Below are positions 1 to 6,412 of a stretch of 14,380 nt of DNA, piece by piece. Location of the stretch: contig JBKDNL010000070.1 of assembly GCA_046343415.1 (NCBI GenBank), positions 1 through 14,380 on the forward strand. Reading direction: 5' to 3'. The notes below the pieces were generated by a model, which made no database searches, was not told where the DNA came from, and saw only the letters and a program-made list of their open reading frames with translations. Positions within the stretch are counted from its first letter, which is position 1, and every line of letters starts with the position of its first letter. The position numbers and the translations under genes were made by a program. The stretch is from JALHMQ01 sp020248785. Lineage in GTDB: Bacteria > Pseudomonadota > Gammaproteobacteria > Burkholderiales > Burkholderiaceae_F.

Positions 1-652
1 TTCGGCAGCTCGAGCGCGATCCATGCGCGGTTCCTGGAGTGGGAGCGTGCCGGGGTGTTCACGGCGATCTGGCAGGCGGGGCTGGCCGAGTACGACCCGA
101 TGGAGGGGATCGCCTGGCGCTGGCAGAGCATCGACGGGGCCATGGTCAAGGCCCCCCTGGCGCAAGAGGCGGTCGGGTCCAACCCGACCGATCAGGGGGA
201 AAGCCGGCAGCAAGCGCCATCTGCTGGTCGACGGCCGTGGCGTCCCGTTGTCGTTCGTCGTCACCGGAGCGAACGCGCATGACGTCACGCAACTGGAGCC
301 CGTGCTGGCTGCGATCCTGGTCAAGCGTCCTCACCCCAAGCATCGGCGCGGCAAACATCTGTGTGCCGATGTCGCCTACCGCGGCCAGCCGGCGCGCGCC
401 GTCATTGAGGCGCACGGCTACATCCCGCACGTGGTTGATCGGCGCAAGCACGCCCAGATCAGGCGGCGCGACCCGAAGAAGAAGGCCCGCCGCTGGGTGG
501 TCGAGGTCTGCCATGGCTGGTTCAACCGCTTCCGCAAGCTGCTCGTGCGCCACGAGAAGCTCGAACGCAGCTTCCTTGCGCTCAACCACCTCGCGGCCGC
601 CACCATCGCCTTCCGCAAGGTCAAAATCACTGTCAATATAATTTACGGATAG
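1..652 (+). CDS. IS5-family DDE transposase, C-terminal part, encoded in two overlapping frames
   Basis: Catalyses cut-and-paste movement of the IS. Reading from base 1 gives the orfA part, with the family block GIAWRWQSIDGAMVKAP (first catalytic Asp in SIDG) and GSNPTD. The protein then continues one frame over as RGKAGSKRHLLVDGRG, with the second Asp in GANAHD and the catalytic Glu in RRWVVEVCHGWFNRF, to TAG at 650-652. The switch lies in the run CAGGGGGAAA at 193-202 and needs a net +1 move, or loss of one G in the mRNA. The other copy has the same frame relation. IS427-type members of IS5 are known to express transposase by frameshifting, so this may be programmed. The N-terminus is off the window, so activity cannot be judged. 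The codon before the run gives Gln where the family usually has Arg (NPTDRGK). Confidence 0.8.
   Translation, partial: SAARARSMRGSWSGSVPGCSRRSGRRGWPSTTRWRGSPGAGRASTGPWSRPPWRKRRSGPTRPIRGKAGSKRHLLVDGRGVPLSFVVTGANAHDVTQLEPVLAAILVKRPHPKHRRGKHLCADVAYRGQPARAVIEAHGYIPHVVDRRKHAQIRRRDPKKKARRWVVEVCHGWFNRFRKLLVRHEKLERSFLALNHLAAATIAFRKVKITVNIIYG
637..642 (+). promoter_or_regulatory. Outward-facing TATAAT at the IS right end, ahead of iscX
   Basis: A perfect -10 hexamer TATAAT lies inside the IS end, 30 nt before the iscX ATG and pointing at it. Copy 2 has TGTAAT at the equivalent position (14317-14322), so copy 1 differs by a change to consensus. I see no convincing -35 hexamer at 16-18 bp spacing. A role in driving iscX is inference only. 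Confidence 0.35.
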
Positions 653-672
653 ATTCTAAGAAAGGCGCGGCC

Positions 673-867
673 ATGAAGTGGACCGACACGATCGAGATCG
701 CCATTGCGCTGACGGAGAGGCACCAGGATGTCGATCCCAAGACGATCCGCTTCACCGACCTGCATCGCTGGGTGCGTGAACTGGACGGCTTCAACGACGA
801 TCCCAACCGCTCGAACGAGAAGATCCTCGAAGCGATCCAGATGGCGTGGATCGACGAGGCCGCCTAG
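673..867 (+). CDS. iscX: IscX, Fe-S cluster assembly accessory protein
   Basis: A 64-residue acidic protein that is recognisably IscX (YfhJ). It has the N-terminal KWTD, the central block DPKTIRFTDLHRWVRELDGF, the DDP motif and the C-terminal SNEKILEAIQMAWIDEA. The family binds the cysteine desulfurase IscS and iron and modulates cysteine desulfuration in the ISC pathway in the cytoplasm. Length matches the family (about 66 residues). The ATG at 673 has AAAGG at 661-665 as its ribosome binding site. IscX is normally the last gene of iscRSUA-hscBA-fdx-iscX. Here an IS end lies 15 bp upstream of the ATG, so within the window the gene is cut off from its operon promoter. It converges on the minus-strand gene ending at 891. 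Confidence 0.93.
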   Translation: MKWTDTIEIAIALTERHQDVDPKTIRFTDLHRWVRELDGFNDDPNRSNEKILEAIQMAWIDEAA

Positions 868-873
868 CGGCTC
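856..873. terminator. Small hairpin over the iscX stop codon, possible bidirectional terminator
   Basis: GAG(G)CCGC, loop CTA and GCGGCTC form a seven-pair stem with one bulged G, with the iscX TAG partly in the loop. It lies at the convergent end of iscX and the sbt cassette, where a shared terminator would be expected. There is no U-tract on either side, so the call is weak. Confidence 0.2.
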
Positions 874-890
874 CATCGTTGCGCGCACCT

Positions 891-1448
891 TCAAGGCCGC
901 ACGATCTCCAGCAGATCGACCGCCGAACGCCCGTCGCAGTCGATCGTCGCCAGTCGCCCGTAAGCCGGCCGTGGCGCGGGGCTGGCGAAGCGTGCGGTCA
1001 GTGGATCATCGGCGGCAAAGCGCAGAAACGCGTCGGCGACCACGCGTCGCAAGATGCGGCGGCGGATCAGGATCTCGCCCAGGGGCGACTGCGCCTGCAG
1101 GATTTCCTGCCGCACCGGCGGGGCCACCAGCGCGAGATTGAAGATCATGATGCCGGTCATCACGGGGCGCGGTTCGTCGCCAGCGAGCAGATCGAGACGA
1201 CGGCCATAGAGCTCGCCAATGTGATGGATCCGGTAGGGCCGGACGGTGAGTGCGGCGCCATGGTGTGCGCTCAGCACCTCGGTCATGTGGCCGTTGTGAG
1301 CGAGCAGCTTTTGGTAAGGCTCCGGCAGGTCCTCGGCGGCCAATGGCTCTGCCAGCGGCACCTCGCTGTCGCCGAAGAAGGCCAGCATCAGCCGCACCAC
1401 CTTGGCAGGATCGACCGCCATGGTGCGCTTGAGCGACTGGGCGTGCAT
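891..1448 (-). CDS. Uncharacterised small protein, UbiC/chorismate-lyase-like, third gene behind sbtA-sbtB
   Basis: A soluble 185-residue protein, and I cannot give it a proven function. The layout HGAALTVRP (63-71), YGRRLDL (81-87), VMTGIMIFNLALV (97-109), then PLGEILIRRRILRRV (122-136), recalls the UbiC/DUF98 fold. Members of that fold end with a substrate-covering segment of the type PLG..L. This is pattern recall, not an alignment. The ATG at 1448 lies 2 nt after the stop of the PII gene, with no clear Shine-Dalgarno, so translation is probably coupled. An in-frame ATG at 1421 (MAVDPAK) is an alternative start. The reading frame continues upstream of 1448, but that stretch is the PII gene in another frame. 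Its position suggests a part in the bicarbonate-transport cassette. Confidence 0.75.
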   Translation of the reverse strand: MHAQSLKRTMAVDPAKVVRLMLAFFGDSEVPLAEPLAAEDLPEPYQKLLAHNGHMTEVLSAHHGAALTVRPYRIHHIGELYGRRLDLLAGDEPRPVMTGIMIFNLALVAPPVRQEILQAQSPLGEILIRRRILRRVVADAFLRFAADDPLTARFASPAPRPAYGRLATIDCDGRSAVDLLEIVRP

Positions 1449-1450
1449 GG

Positions 1451-1753
1451 TCAGAATTTCTGCGGCCGGAACACGCCGACATCGGCCGTGAACATCGTCA
1501 CGGCGTAGTGCGGCGCGTAGCTCGCCAACACGTGTTGCGCCAGCTTCGCTGCGACCGCCTCGTCGCAGATCACCTTCATCTCGATCAACCGGTCGGCCTC
1601 CCACGCAGCCTCGCGGTCGCCGCTACTGCCGCCGCCGCGCACCTCGCTGATCGTGTAGCCATGCGCACCGAATTGCCGCGCATCGCGGATCAGCGATTTC
1701 TCGATCACGGCCTCGACGATGATGACCAGCAGCTTTTTCGGATGGACGTTCAT
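1451..1753 (-). CDS. sbtB: SbtB-like PII signalling protein
   Basis: A 100-residue protein with a PII-like ferredoxin fold. It has an N-terminal beta strand KKLLVIIVEAVIEKSLI, then GAHGYTISEVRGGGSSG leading into the T-loop region (about 33-60), a strand IEMKVICDEAVAAKLAQHVL and the C-terminal VTMFTADVGVFRPQKF. In cyanobacteria SbtB trimers bind adenyl nucleotides, including cAMP, and gate the bicarbonate transporter SbtA. The same pairing here supports that role. The C-terminal CGPxGC redox loop of some cyanobacterial SbtB is absent; the only Cys is 63. The ATG overlaps the sbtA stop as ATGA (1750-1753), so the two are translationally coupled. The name depends partly on the neighbour. Confidence 0.82.
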   Translation of the reverse strand: MNVHPKKLLVIIVEAVIEKSLIRDARQFGAHGYTISEVRGGGSSGDREAAWEADRLIEMKVICDEAVAAKLAQHVLASYAPHYAVTMFTADVGVFRPQKF

Positions 1754-2706
1754 GTCGTGATCCAGCGGGCGTACTGCAGGTACAGCGGAATGCCCAGCGT
1801 GATGTTGAAGGGAAAAGTGACGCCAAGCGCGACGCCAATGGACAGCGCCGGGTTGGCTTCGGGAACCGCGATCCGCATCGCCGTCGGCGCGGCGATGTAC
1901 GAAGCGCTCGCGGCCAGCGTTGCGAGGATCGCCGTGCCACCAAGAGACAGGCCGATCAGGTGACCGACCACCGCCCCGAACACGCCGAGCACCATCGGCG
2001 CGGCGACGCCAAAGACAACCAGGAACATCCCAGCACGCTTGAGGTCACCGAGGCGTGCACCTGCCACCAGACCCATTTCCAGCAAGAACAGCGCCAGCAC
2101 GCCTTTGAACATGCCCATGAAGACGGGTTCAATCGGCTTGATGCCTTGGGGCCCGGCGATGGTGCCGATGACAAGGCCACCGAGGAGCAGCAGCACGCTC
2201 TTGCCGAATAGCACCTCGTGCGCCAGTTCGCCCCAGCGTGTCTTTCGGCCCGCCAAAGGCGCATCGGCAGTGCGCAGCGCGCGGCGTGCCAGCACGATGC
2301 CGGCAATGATCCCCGGCGCCTCCATGACCGCCACCAGCAGCGGCGCGTAGCTCTCCGACGGCACCCCCTGCTTGATCAGGTACGACAGAGCCACGGCGAA
2401 GGTCACCACCGACACCGAGCCGTAGTGGGCGGCGATCGAGGCGCTGTCGGCAGCCGGAAGGCGGCCCAGCCGATGCAGAACCGGATAGAGCATGAACGGG
2501 ATCGCCGCGCCCAGCGCCATGGCGGCCAGTGCCTGCGGCAACACCGTGCCGATCGGCTGCTGCGCCAGCTCAACCCCACCCTTGATGCCGATGGCGAGCA
2601 GCAGGTAGATCGACAAGGCTTCGTACAGCGCATCGGGCAGCCGCAGGTCGCTCTTGGCGAGCTTGGCGATGACACCGAGGATGAAGAACAGGACGACGGG
2701 ATCCAT
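1750..2706 (-). CDS. sbtA: Sodium-dependent bicarbonate permease, SbtA family
   Basis: A 318-residue polytopic inner-membrane protein of the SbtA (DUF897) family. Nearly all of it is hydrophobic segments. Typical early features are DLRLPDALYEALSIYLLLAIGIKGG (residues about 20-44, read in two parts) and IAAHYGSVSVVTFAVAL near 91-107; a cytosolic linker rich in Arg/Lys (about 140-157) splits the two halves. The family imports bicarbonate with Na+ and is best known from cyanobacterial carbon concentration; betaproteobacterial homologues are less studied. The start ATG at 2706 is 2 nt past the cupin stop, and the 3' end overlaps the PII gene by 4 bp. Substrate is inferred from family and partner; the subfamily could carry another anion. 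Confidence 0.85.
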   Translation of the reverse strand: MDPVVLFFILGVIAKLAKSDLRLPDALYEALSIYLLLAIGIKGGVELAQQPIGTVLPQALAAMALGAAIPFMLYPVLHRLGRLPAADSASIAAHYGSVSVVTFAVALSYLIKQGVPSESYAPLLVAVMEAPGIIAGIVLARRALRTADAPLAGRKTRWGELAHEVLFGKSVLLLLGGLVIGTIAGPQGIKPIEPVFMGMFKGVLALFLLEMGLVAGARLGDLKRAGMFLVVFGVAAPMVLGVFGAVVGHLIGLSLGGTAILATLAASASYIAAPTAMRIAVPEANPALSIGVALGVTFPFNITLGIPLYLQYARWITT

Positions 2707-2708
2707 CG

Positions 2709-3227
2709 TCAGGCCGGATCTGCCGGGTTCGCGCGCAGCGCGTCGGGCAGTCCGTCATGGTCGCCCTTCAATTGCGCAGGCGCATCGTGCCAGTGAAAGT
2801 CGCCGATGTCGGCGTTGCGCTTCGGGTGCAGCGGATAGTGGCACTGATTGTCGTCGCGATCGCGCTCGCCGCCGACCAGCAGGCGCACGGTCTCGGTCGT
2901 ATTGTTGATGAAGGTGTGCGCTATCCCGGTGCCGCTGGGAAAGCCGACCGCGTCGCCTGGTTCGAGGCGATAGAGTTCGCCGTCGATCCACGCATCCGGC
3001 CGGCCCTCGATCACGAAGACGAACTCGTCCTCGGTCTTCTCGCAGTGCGGCCAAGAGGTGCGGCGCCCGGGTGGCAGCACCACATGGTTGAAGCCGACGC
3101 GCTTCATGCCGAGTGCTTTGCCGAAGTTGGAGTCGATCGACAGCAACTCGCGGCTCCCGCGATAGTGGTTGTCGTCAGGCACCTGGATCTCGCGCCAGTG
3201 CTTGATGAAGGGCGGTCGTTCACTCAT
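2709..3227 (-). CDS. Cupin-domain protein
   Basis: A 172-residue soluble protein with one cupin barrel (about 45-120). Motif 1 is PPGRRTSWPHCEKTEDEFVF with a candidate metal ligand His61 and acidic residues at 63-68; Gly75 closes the motif. Motif 2 is GDAVGFPSGTGIAHTFINNT with His104; it has two extra residues between PxG and His compared with the usual spacing. The C-terminus (125-172) is His/Asp-rich, including CHYPLHP and GDFHWHDAP. Such proteins range from enzymes to sugar- or small-molecule-binding proteins, and I cannot assign a reaction. The start ATG overlaps the NUDIX gene end by 8 bp, and sbtA starts 2 nt after the stop, so it belongs to the same transcript. Confidence 0.85.
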   Translation of the reverse strand: MSERPPFIKHWREIQVPDDNHYRGSRELLSIDSNFGKALGMKRVGFNHVVLPPGRRTSWPHCEKTEDEFVFVIEGRPDAWIDGELYRLEPGDAVGFPSGTGIAHTFINNTTETVRLLVGGERDRDDNQCHYPLHPKRNADIGDFHWHDAPAQLKGDHDGLPDALRANPADPA

Positions 3228-4032
3228 GGCCGATCTCCTGTCGCATCAGACCGTCGAGGGTCACCAGCGCCGCCTCGACCGTGAACTCGTCGCGCTCGAT
3301 CGCGTCGAGCACGGCATCGATGGTGCGCAGCTCGAAGCGCTGCACCTCGCCGTCCTCGTTGCGCGGCTCGAAGCGCGGTGGCAGCACGAGGTCGAACACC
3401 TGCACGGTCTCGACCATGTGTCCTTCCGGGATCGGGCGCTGTTCGCGCACCAGGCCACCACGCACGACAGCATGGTCCTGCAACCGAAATCCGGCCTCCT
3501 CGAACGATTCGCGCTCGAGGGCCAGCAGCTCGTGCTCGCCGGCCGACACCATGCCGCCCACCAAGTTGTCCCACATGTTTGGATCGACACCCTTGTGCGC
3601 GGCGCGTTGCGCGACCCACAAGCGACCATCCGCGGTGAAGCCGTTCAGGTGCACGGCATGCGTGGCGATGCCCAGCGCTCGGCATGCGCTGCGCTCGATG
3701 GTGGCGAGCGCTGGCCCACCGTCGAGCGGCCGCACGTCCAGTTGCTCGTTACGCCAGCCTCGCAGCAGCCCTGCATCGCGCAAGCGGTGGGCGAGCTCGT
3801 TCAGCAGCGCCGTGCGGGCAGCTGCGTCGAAGGACTCGTCGTCGAACACAAGGCTGTAGTCGAGCAAGGCGCAGCGCGGGTCCTCGGTGGCGAGAAAACT
3901 CGCGACGTCCGGACTCGTCGTGCCGATCCGCGCACCTGCCAGCAGCACCGGCAGCCAGTCCCCGGGTGGCGCCACGCTGGCGCGCGCAGACAGTTGCAAG
4001 CGCAGCGTGGCAATGCGCTGCGGGCGACTCAT
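3220..4032 (-). CDS. NUDIX hydrolase with N-terminal DUF4743-type domain
   Basis: A 270-residue protein. The NUDIX box lies at 160-182, with GMVSAGE then RESFEEAGF fitting Gx5Ex7REUxEExGU apart from Ser176 at a usually hydrophobic site. The glutamates at 175, 178 and 179 that coordinate Mg2+ are present. Residues 1-115 form an extra N-terminal domain like the DUF4743 region of plant and yeast NUDIX proteins related to thiamine pyrophosphokinase. Bacterial relatives are often annotated simply as NUDIX family; substrate is unknown. It is the first gene of the five-gene sbt cassette and overlaps the cupin gene by 8 bp. The ATG at 4032 overlaps the stop of a nine-codon mini-frame (4029-4058). No good Shine-Dalgarno is visible. 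Confidence 0.88.
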   Translation of the reverse strand: MSRPQRIATLRLQLSARASVAPPGDWLPVLLAGARIGTTSPDVASFLATEDPRCALLDYSLVFDDESFDAAARTALLNELAHRLRDAGLLRGWRNEQLDVRPLDGGPALATIERSACRALGIATHAVHLNGFTADGRLWVAQRAAHKGVDPNMWDNLVGGMVSAGEHELLALERESFEEAGFRLQDHAVVRGGLVREQRPIPEGHMVETVQVFDLVLPPRFEPRNEDGEVQRFELRTIDAVLDAIERDEFTVEAALVTLDGLMRQEIGHE

Positions 4033-4058
4033 TGGTCGCGACTCATGGCCCGACTCAT
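4025..4058 (-). repeat. Three ATGAGTCG repeats forming a mini-ORF at the NUDIX start
   Basis: The 8-mer CGACTCAT occurs at 4025-4032, 4039-4046 and 4051-4058. On the minus strand each is an ATG start. The first two share a frame that encodes MSRAMSRDQ and stops at TGA overlapping the third ATG, which starts the NUDIX gene. It could be a chance short duplication or a coupling leader. Confidence 0.4.
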
Positions 4059-4104
4059 CGCGCGATGACCGTCGTTGGGCTCACCCGCGCCGACTCGATT
4101 TTGC

Positions 4105-5631
4105 TCATTCGGCCGTTGGCAGCGGACGCATGTGCGGGAACAAGATCACGTCGCGGATGCTCGGCGCATCCGTCAGCAGCATGATGAATCGGTCCACGCC
4201 GACCCCACAACCGGCGGCCGGCGGCATGCCGTACTCGAGCGCGCGAACGTAGTCGGCGTCGTAGTACATCGCTTCCTCGTCACCGGCCTCCTTGGCCTTG
4301 ACCTGCTCGGCAAAGCGCGCGGCCTGGTCCTCCGGATCGTTGAGCTCGGAAAAGCCGTTGGCGGTCTCGCGTCCGGCGATAAAGAGCTCGAAGCGCTCCG
4401 TGATCCCCGGCTGCGTGTCCGACGCGCGGGCCAGTGGCGAGACTTCCACGGGGTAGTCGACGATGTAGGTCGGCTGGATCAGCCTGCTCTCGGCAACCTC
4501 CTCGAAGAGCGCCAATTGCAGCGCGCCCAGGCCGACTTCCTTGCTGTGCGTGCTGCCCAACGTCGCGAGCTCGGCATGCAGGAAGTCCTTGTCCCGCAGC
4601 TGCGCGTCGTTGTACCGCGGTGCATGCGCCTTGATGGCCTGCGCGGTGGTCAACCGTGCAAACGGTTGCGACAGGTCGATGGTCTGGCCCTGGTAGCTGA
4701 GCACGGCCGAGCCTGTAGCCGCGATCGCCACGTGGCGCAGCAAGTCCTCGGTGAAGCTCATCAGCCATTGGTACTCGTGGTAGGCGGCGTAGAACTCCAT
4801 CATCGTGAACTCGGGGTTGTGGCGAACGCTCATCCCCTCGTTGCGGAAGTTGCGGTTGATCTCGAATACGCGCTCCAATCCGCCGACCACCAGCCGCTTC
4901 AAGTACAGCTCCGGCGCGATGCGCAAGTACATGTCGATGCCGAGCGCGTTATGGTGCGTGACGAACGGCTTGGCCGCCGCGCCGCCGGGGATCACCTGCA
5001 GCATCGGCGTCTCGACCTCGAGAAAGCCGGCATCGACCATGAACCGGCGCATCGCCGCGATCGCCTTGCTGCGCACGACGAACGCCTGGCGCGTCGGCTC
5101 GTTCATCATGAGGTCGACGTAGCGCTGGCGATAGCGCTGCTCCTTGTCCTCGAGCCCGTGGAACTTGTCAGGCAGGGGACGCAGGCTCTTTGTGAGAAGG
5201 CGCAGCTCCTTGCAGCGGATCGACAGCTCGCCCTTCTGCGTCTTGAACAGTACGCCGCTGGCGCCAATGATGTCGCCCAGGTCCCAGTGCTTGAACGCTT
5301 CGTGGGACGCTGCGCCCGTGTCGTCGTCGGCAATGTAGAACTGGATGCGTCCCGAGGTGTCCTGCACCGTGGCAAAGCTCGCCTTGCCCATCACGCGCTT
5401 GAGCATCATGCGGCCGGCCACCGCGACCTCGACGTTCTTGGCCGCCAGCTCCTCGCGGCTCAGCGTCTCGTAGCCGGCCTGCAGCTCGCCCGCACGGTGT
5501 GTGCGCTGGAAGTCGTTGGGAAACGCCGGCCCGGCTTCGCGCAGCCGCGCCAGCTTGGCGCGGCGCTCGGCCATGATTTGATTCTCGTCGGCTGGCGCCG
5601 TGGCCGCGCTGACGCTGGTGTTCTCGGTCAT
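4105..5631 (-). CDS. lysS: Lysyl-tRNA synthetase, class II
   Basis: Charges tRNA-Lys with lysine in the cytoplasm. The protein is 508 residues, the usual length. The N-terminal OB-fold anticodon-binding domain spans about 65-165 (VAVAGRMMLKRVMGKASFAT, then FYIADDDTG). The catalytic domain has motif 1 around 186-212 (VRSKAIAAMRRFMVDAGFLE then VETPM), motif 2 as FRNEGMSVRHNPEFTMMEFY (262-281) and motif 3 as GVGVDRFIML (476-485). All are intact. The ATG at 5631 follows AAGGCGAG and is 26 nt after the SDR stop. prfB-lysS linkage is common in beta- and gammaproteobacteria. The 72 bp after its stop, before the NUDIX start, contain no terminator I can see, so readthrough into the sbt cassette is possible. 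Confidence 0.97.
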   Translation of the reverse strand: MTENTSVSAATAPADENQIMAERRAKLARLREAGPAFPNDFQRTHRAGELQAGYETLSREELAAKNVEVAVAGRMMLKRVMGKASFATVQDTSGRIQFYIADDDTGAASHEAFKHWDLGDIIGASGVLFKTQKGELSIRCKELRLLTKSLRPLPDKFHGLEDKEQRYRQRYVDLMMNEPTRQAFVVRSKAIAAMRRFMVDAGFLEVETPMLQVIPGGAAAKPFVTHHNALGIDMYLRIAPELYLKRLVVGGLERVFEINRNFRNEGMSVRHNPEFTMMEFYAAYHEYQWLMSFTEDLLRHVAIAATGSAVLSYQGQTIDLSQPFARLTTAQAIKAHAPRYNDAQLRDKDFLHAELATLGSTHSKEVGLGALQLALFEEVAESRLIQPTYIVDYPVEVSPLARASDTQPGITERFELFIAGRETANGFSELNDPEDQAARFAEQVKAKEAGDEEAMYYDADYVRALEYGMPPAAGCGVGVDRFIMLLTDAPSIRDVILFPHMRPLPTAE

Positions 5632-5657
5632 TGTTGTTCTCGCCTTGTTGCTCTCAA

Positions 5658-6410
5658 TCAGGCGTTGCGGACGTCGGCGACCGGGTTGGTGCCAAAGTCG
5701 GGGCGCGCCAAGAAAGCCGCGATCTTCTGCGCCGCGCCTTCGGGTGTGGCGAGCTGGGCGTTGGCGTGCAAGTCAAGAAAGCGCTGCTTGTCCGGAAAGC
5801 CGGACTCGTCCGAGGCGCGCAGTTGCGACTGCATCGCGGTTTCGATCACGCCGGGTGCCAGCGACACGATCCGCGCGCCGTTGGGCTTGCGTGCCTCGTC
5901 CAGCGCCGTGACGCGCGAGAAGTGATCGAGCCCGGCCTTGCTCGCGCAGTAGGCAGCCCAGCCGGCGATCGGGTTGCGCCCGGCGCCGGACGAGATATTG
6001 AGCACCTTGCGCGGGCAGCTCCACGCAGCAGTCGCCCGCAAGAAGGCACCGGTGAGCGCCATCGGCGCCTCCAGATTGACGCGCAGCACTGCCGCGAGTT
6101 CATCACTGTCCATGTTCTCCACGGGCCCCACCGTGCCGAGAAGGCCGGCGTTGTTGATCAGCGTCGCGCTGTCGTAGCCGTGGCCGTCTTTCGGGTGCAG
6201 CCAGGCCTCCAGTCGTGCCGCTACGCCCACGTCGCGCACTACGTCCAGCGCCCATTGCTCGATGGTCGCACCGCGCGCGGCGGCCTCGGTGCCAAGCGTC
6301 GGATCGGGGTGTCGCGCAATCGTGAGCAGGCTGTGCTCGGCCGACGACAGCTCAACGGCCAGGGCGCGGCCGAGGCCGCGCGAGGCGCCGGTGATGATCA
6401 CCAGGTGCAT
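5658..6410 (-). CDS. Short-chain dehydrogenase/reductase (SDR)
   Basis: A 250-residue classical SDR. The nucleotide-binding motif TGASRGLG is at 7-14, NNAG at 86-89, a catalytic Ser in NISSGAG (140/141) and the YCASK catalytic pair Tyr154/Lys158. The overall look, with TIARHP after the second strand, resembles sepiapterin-reductase-like SDRs, which prefer NADPH; substrate is unknown. It starts 2 nt after the prfB stop and ends 26 nt before lysS, so it is carried inside the prfB-lysS unit. It is unrelated in detail to the broken SDR at 13562. Confidence 0.9.
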   Translation of the reverse strand: MHLVIITGASRGLGRALAVELSSAEHSLLTIARHPDPTLGTEAAARGATIEQWALDVVRDVGVAARLEAWLHPKDGHGYDSATLINNAGLLGTVGPVENMDSDELAAVLRVNLEAPMALTGAFLRATAAWSCPRKVLNISSGAGRNPIAGWAAYCASKAGLDHFSRVTALDEARKPNGARIVSLAPGVIETAMQSQLRASDESGFPDKQRFLDLHANAQLATPEGAAQKIAAFLARPDFGTNPVADVRNA

Positions 6411-6412
6411 GC

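Larger units (their letters stand above)
1..657 (+). mobile_element. IS5-family insertion sequence, copy 1 (3' part; left end outside window)
   Basis: The element runs in from the left edge and ends at the GATTCT ending at 657. That is the last point where it matches the second copy at 13781-14337 (constant offset 13,680 bp). By hand count the two differ at 41 of 537 aligned positions, about 92% identity with no net indel. After 657 the flanks are unrelated, which fixes the right boundary. The left terminal repeat and any target duplication lie outside the window. The coding content is a DDE transposase split over two frames. The family call rests on the transposase motifs; the subgroup (IS427-like) is inferred from the two-frame layout. 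Confidence 0.85.

Noticed and set aside
1449..1604. N-terminal extension of the UbiC-like gene up to 1604
   Set aside because: The extension is Arg/Gly-rich and lies wholly within the PII gene in another frame; the ATG at 1448 fits the 2 nt operon spacing.
4075..5925. 616-codon open frame on the plus strand opposite lysS
   Set aside because: Antisense shadow of lysS and the SDR end; composition is RA/RV/RH-rich and no family is recognisable.
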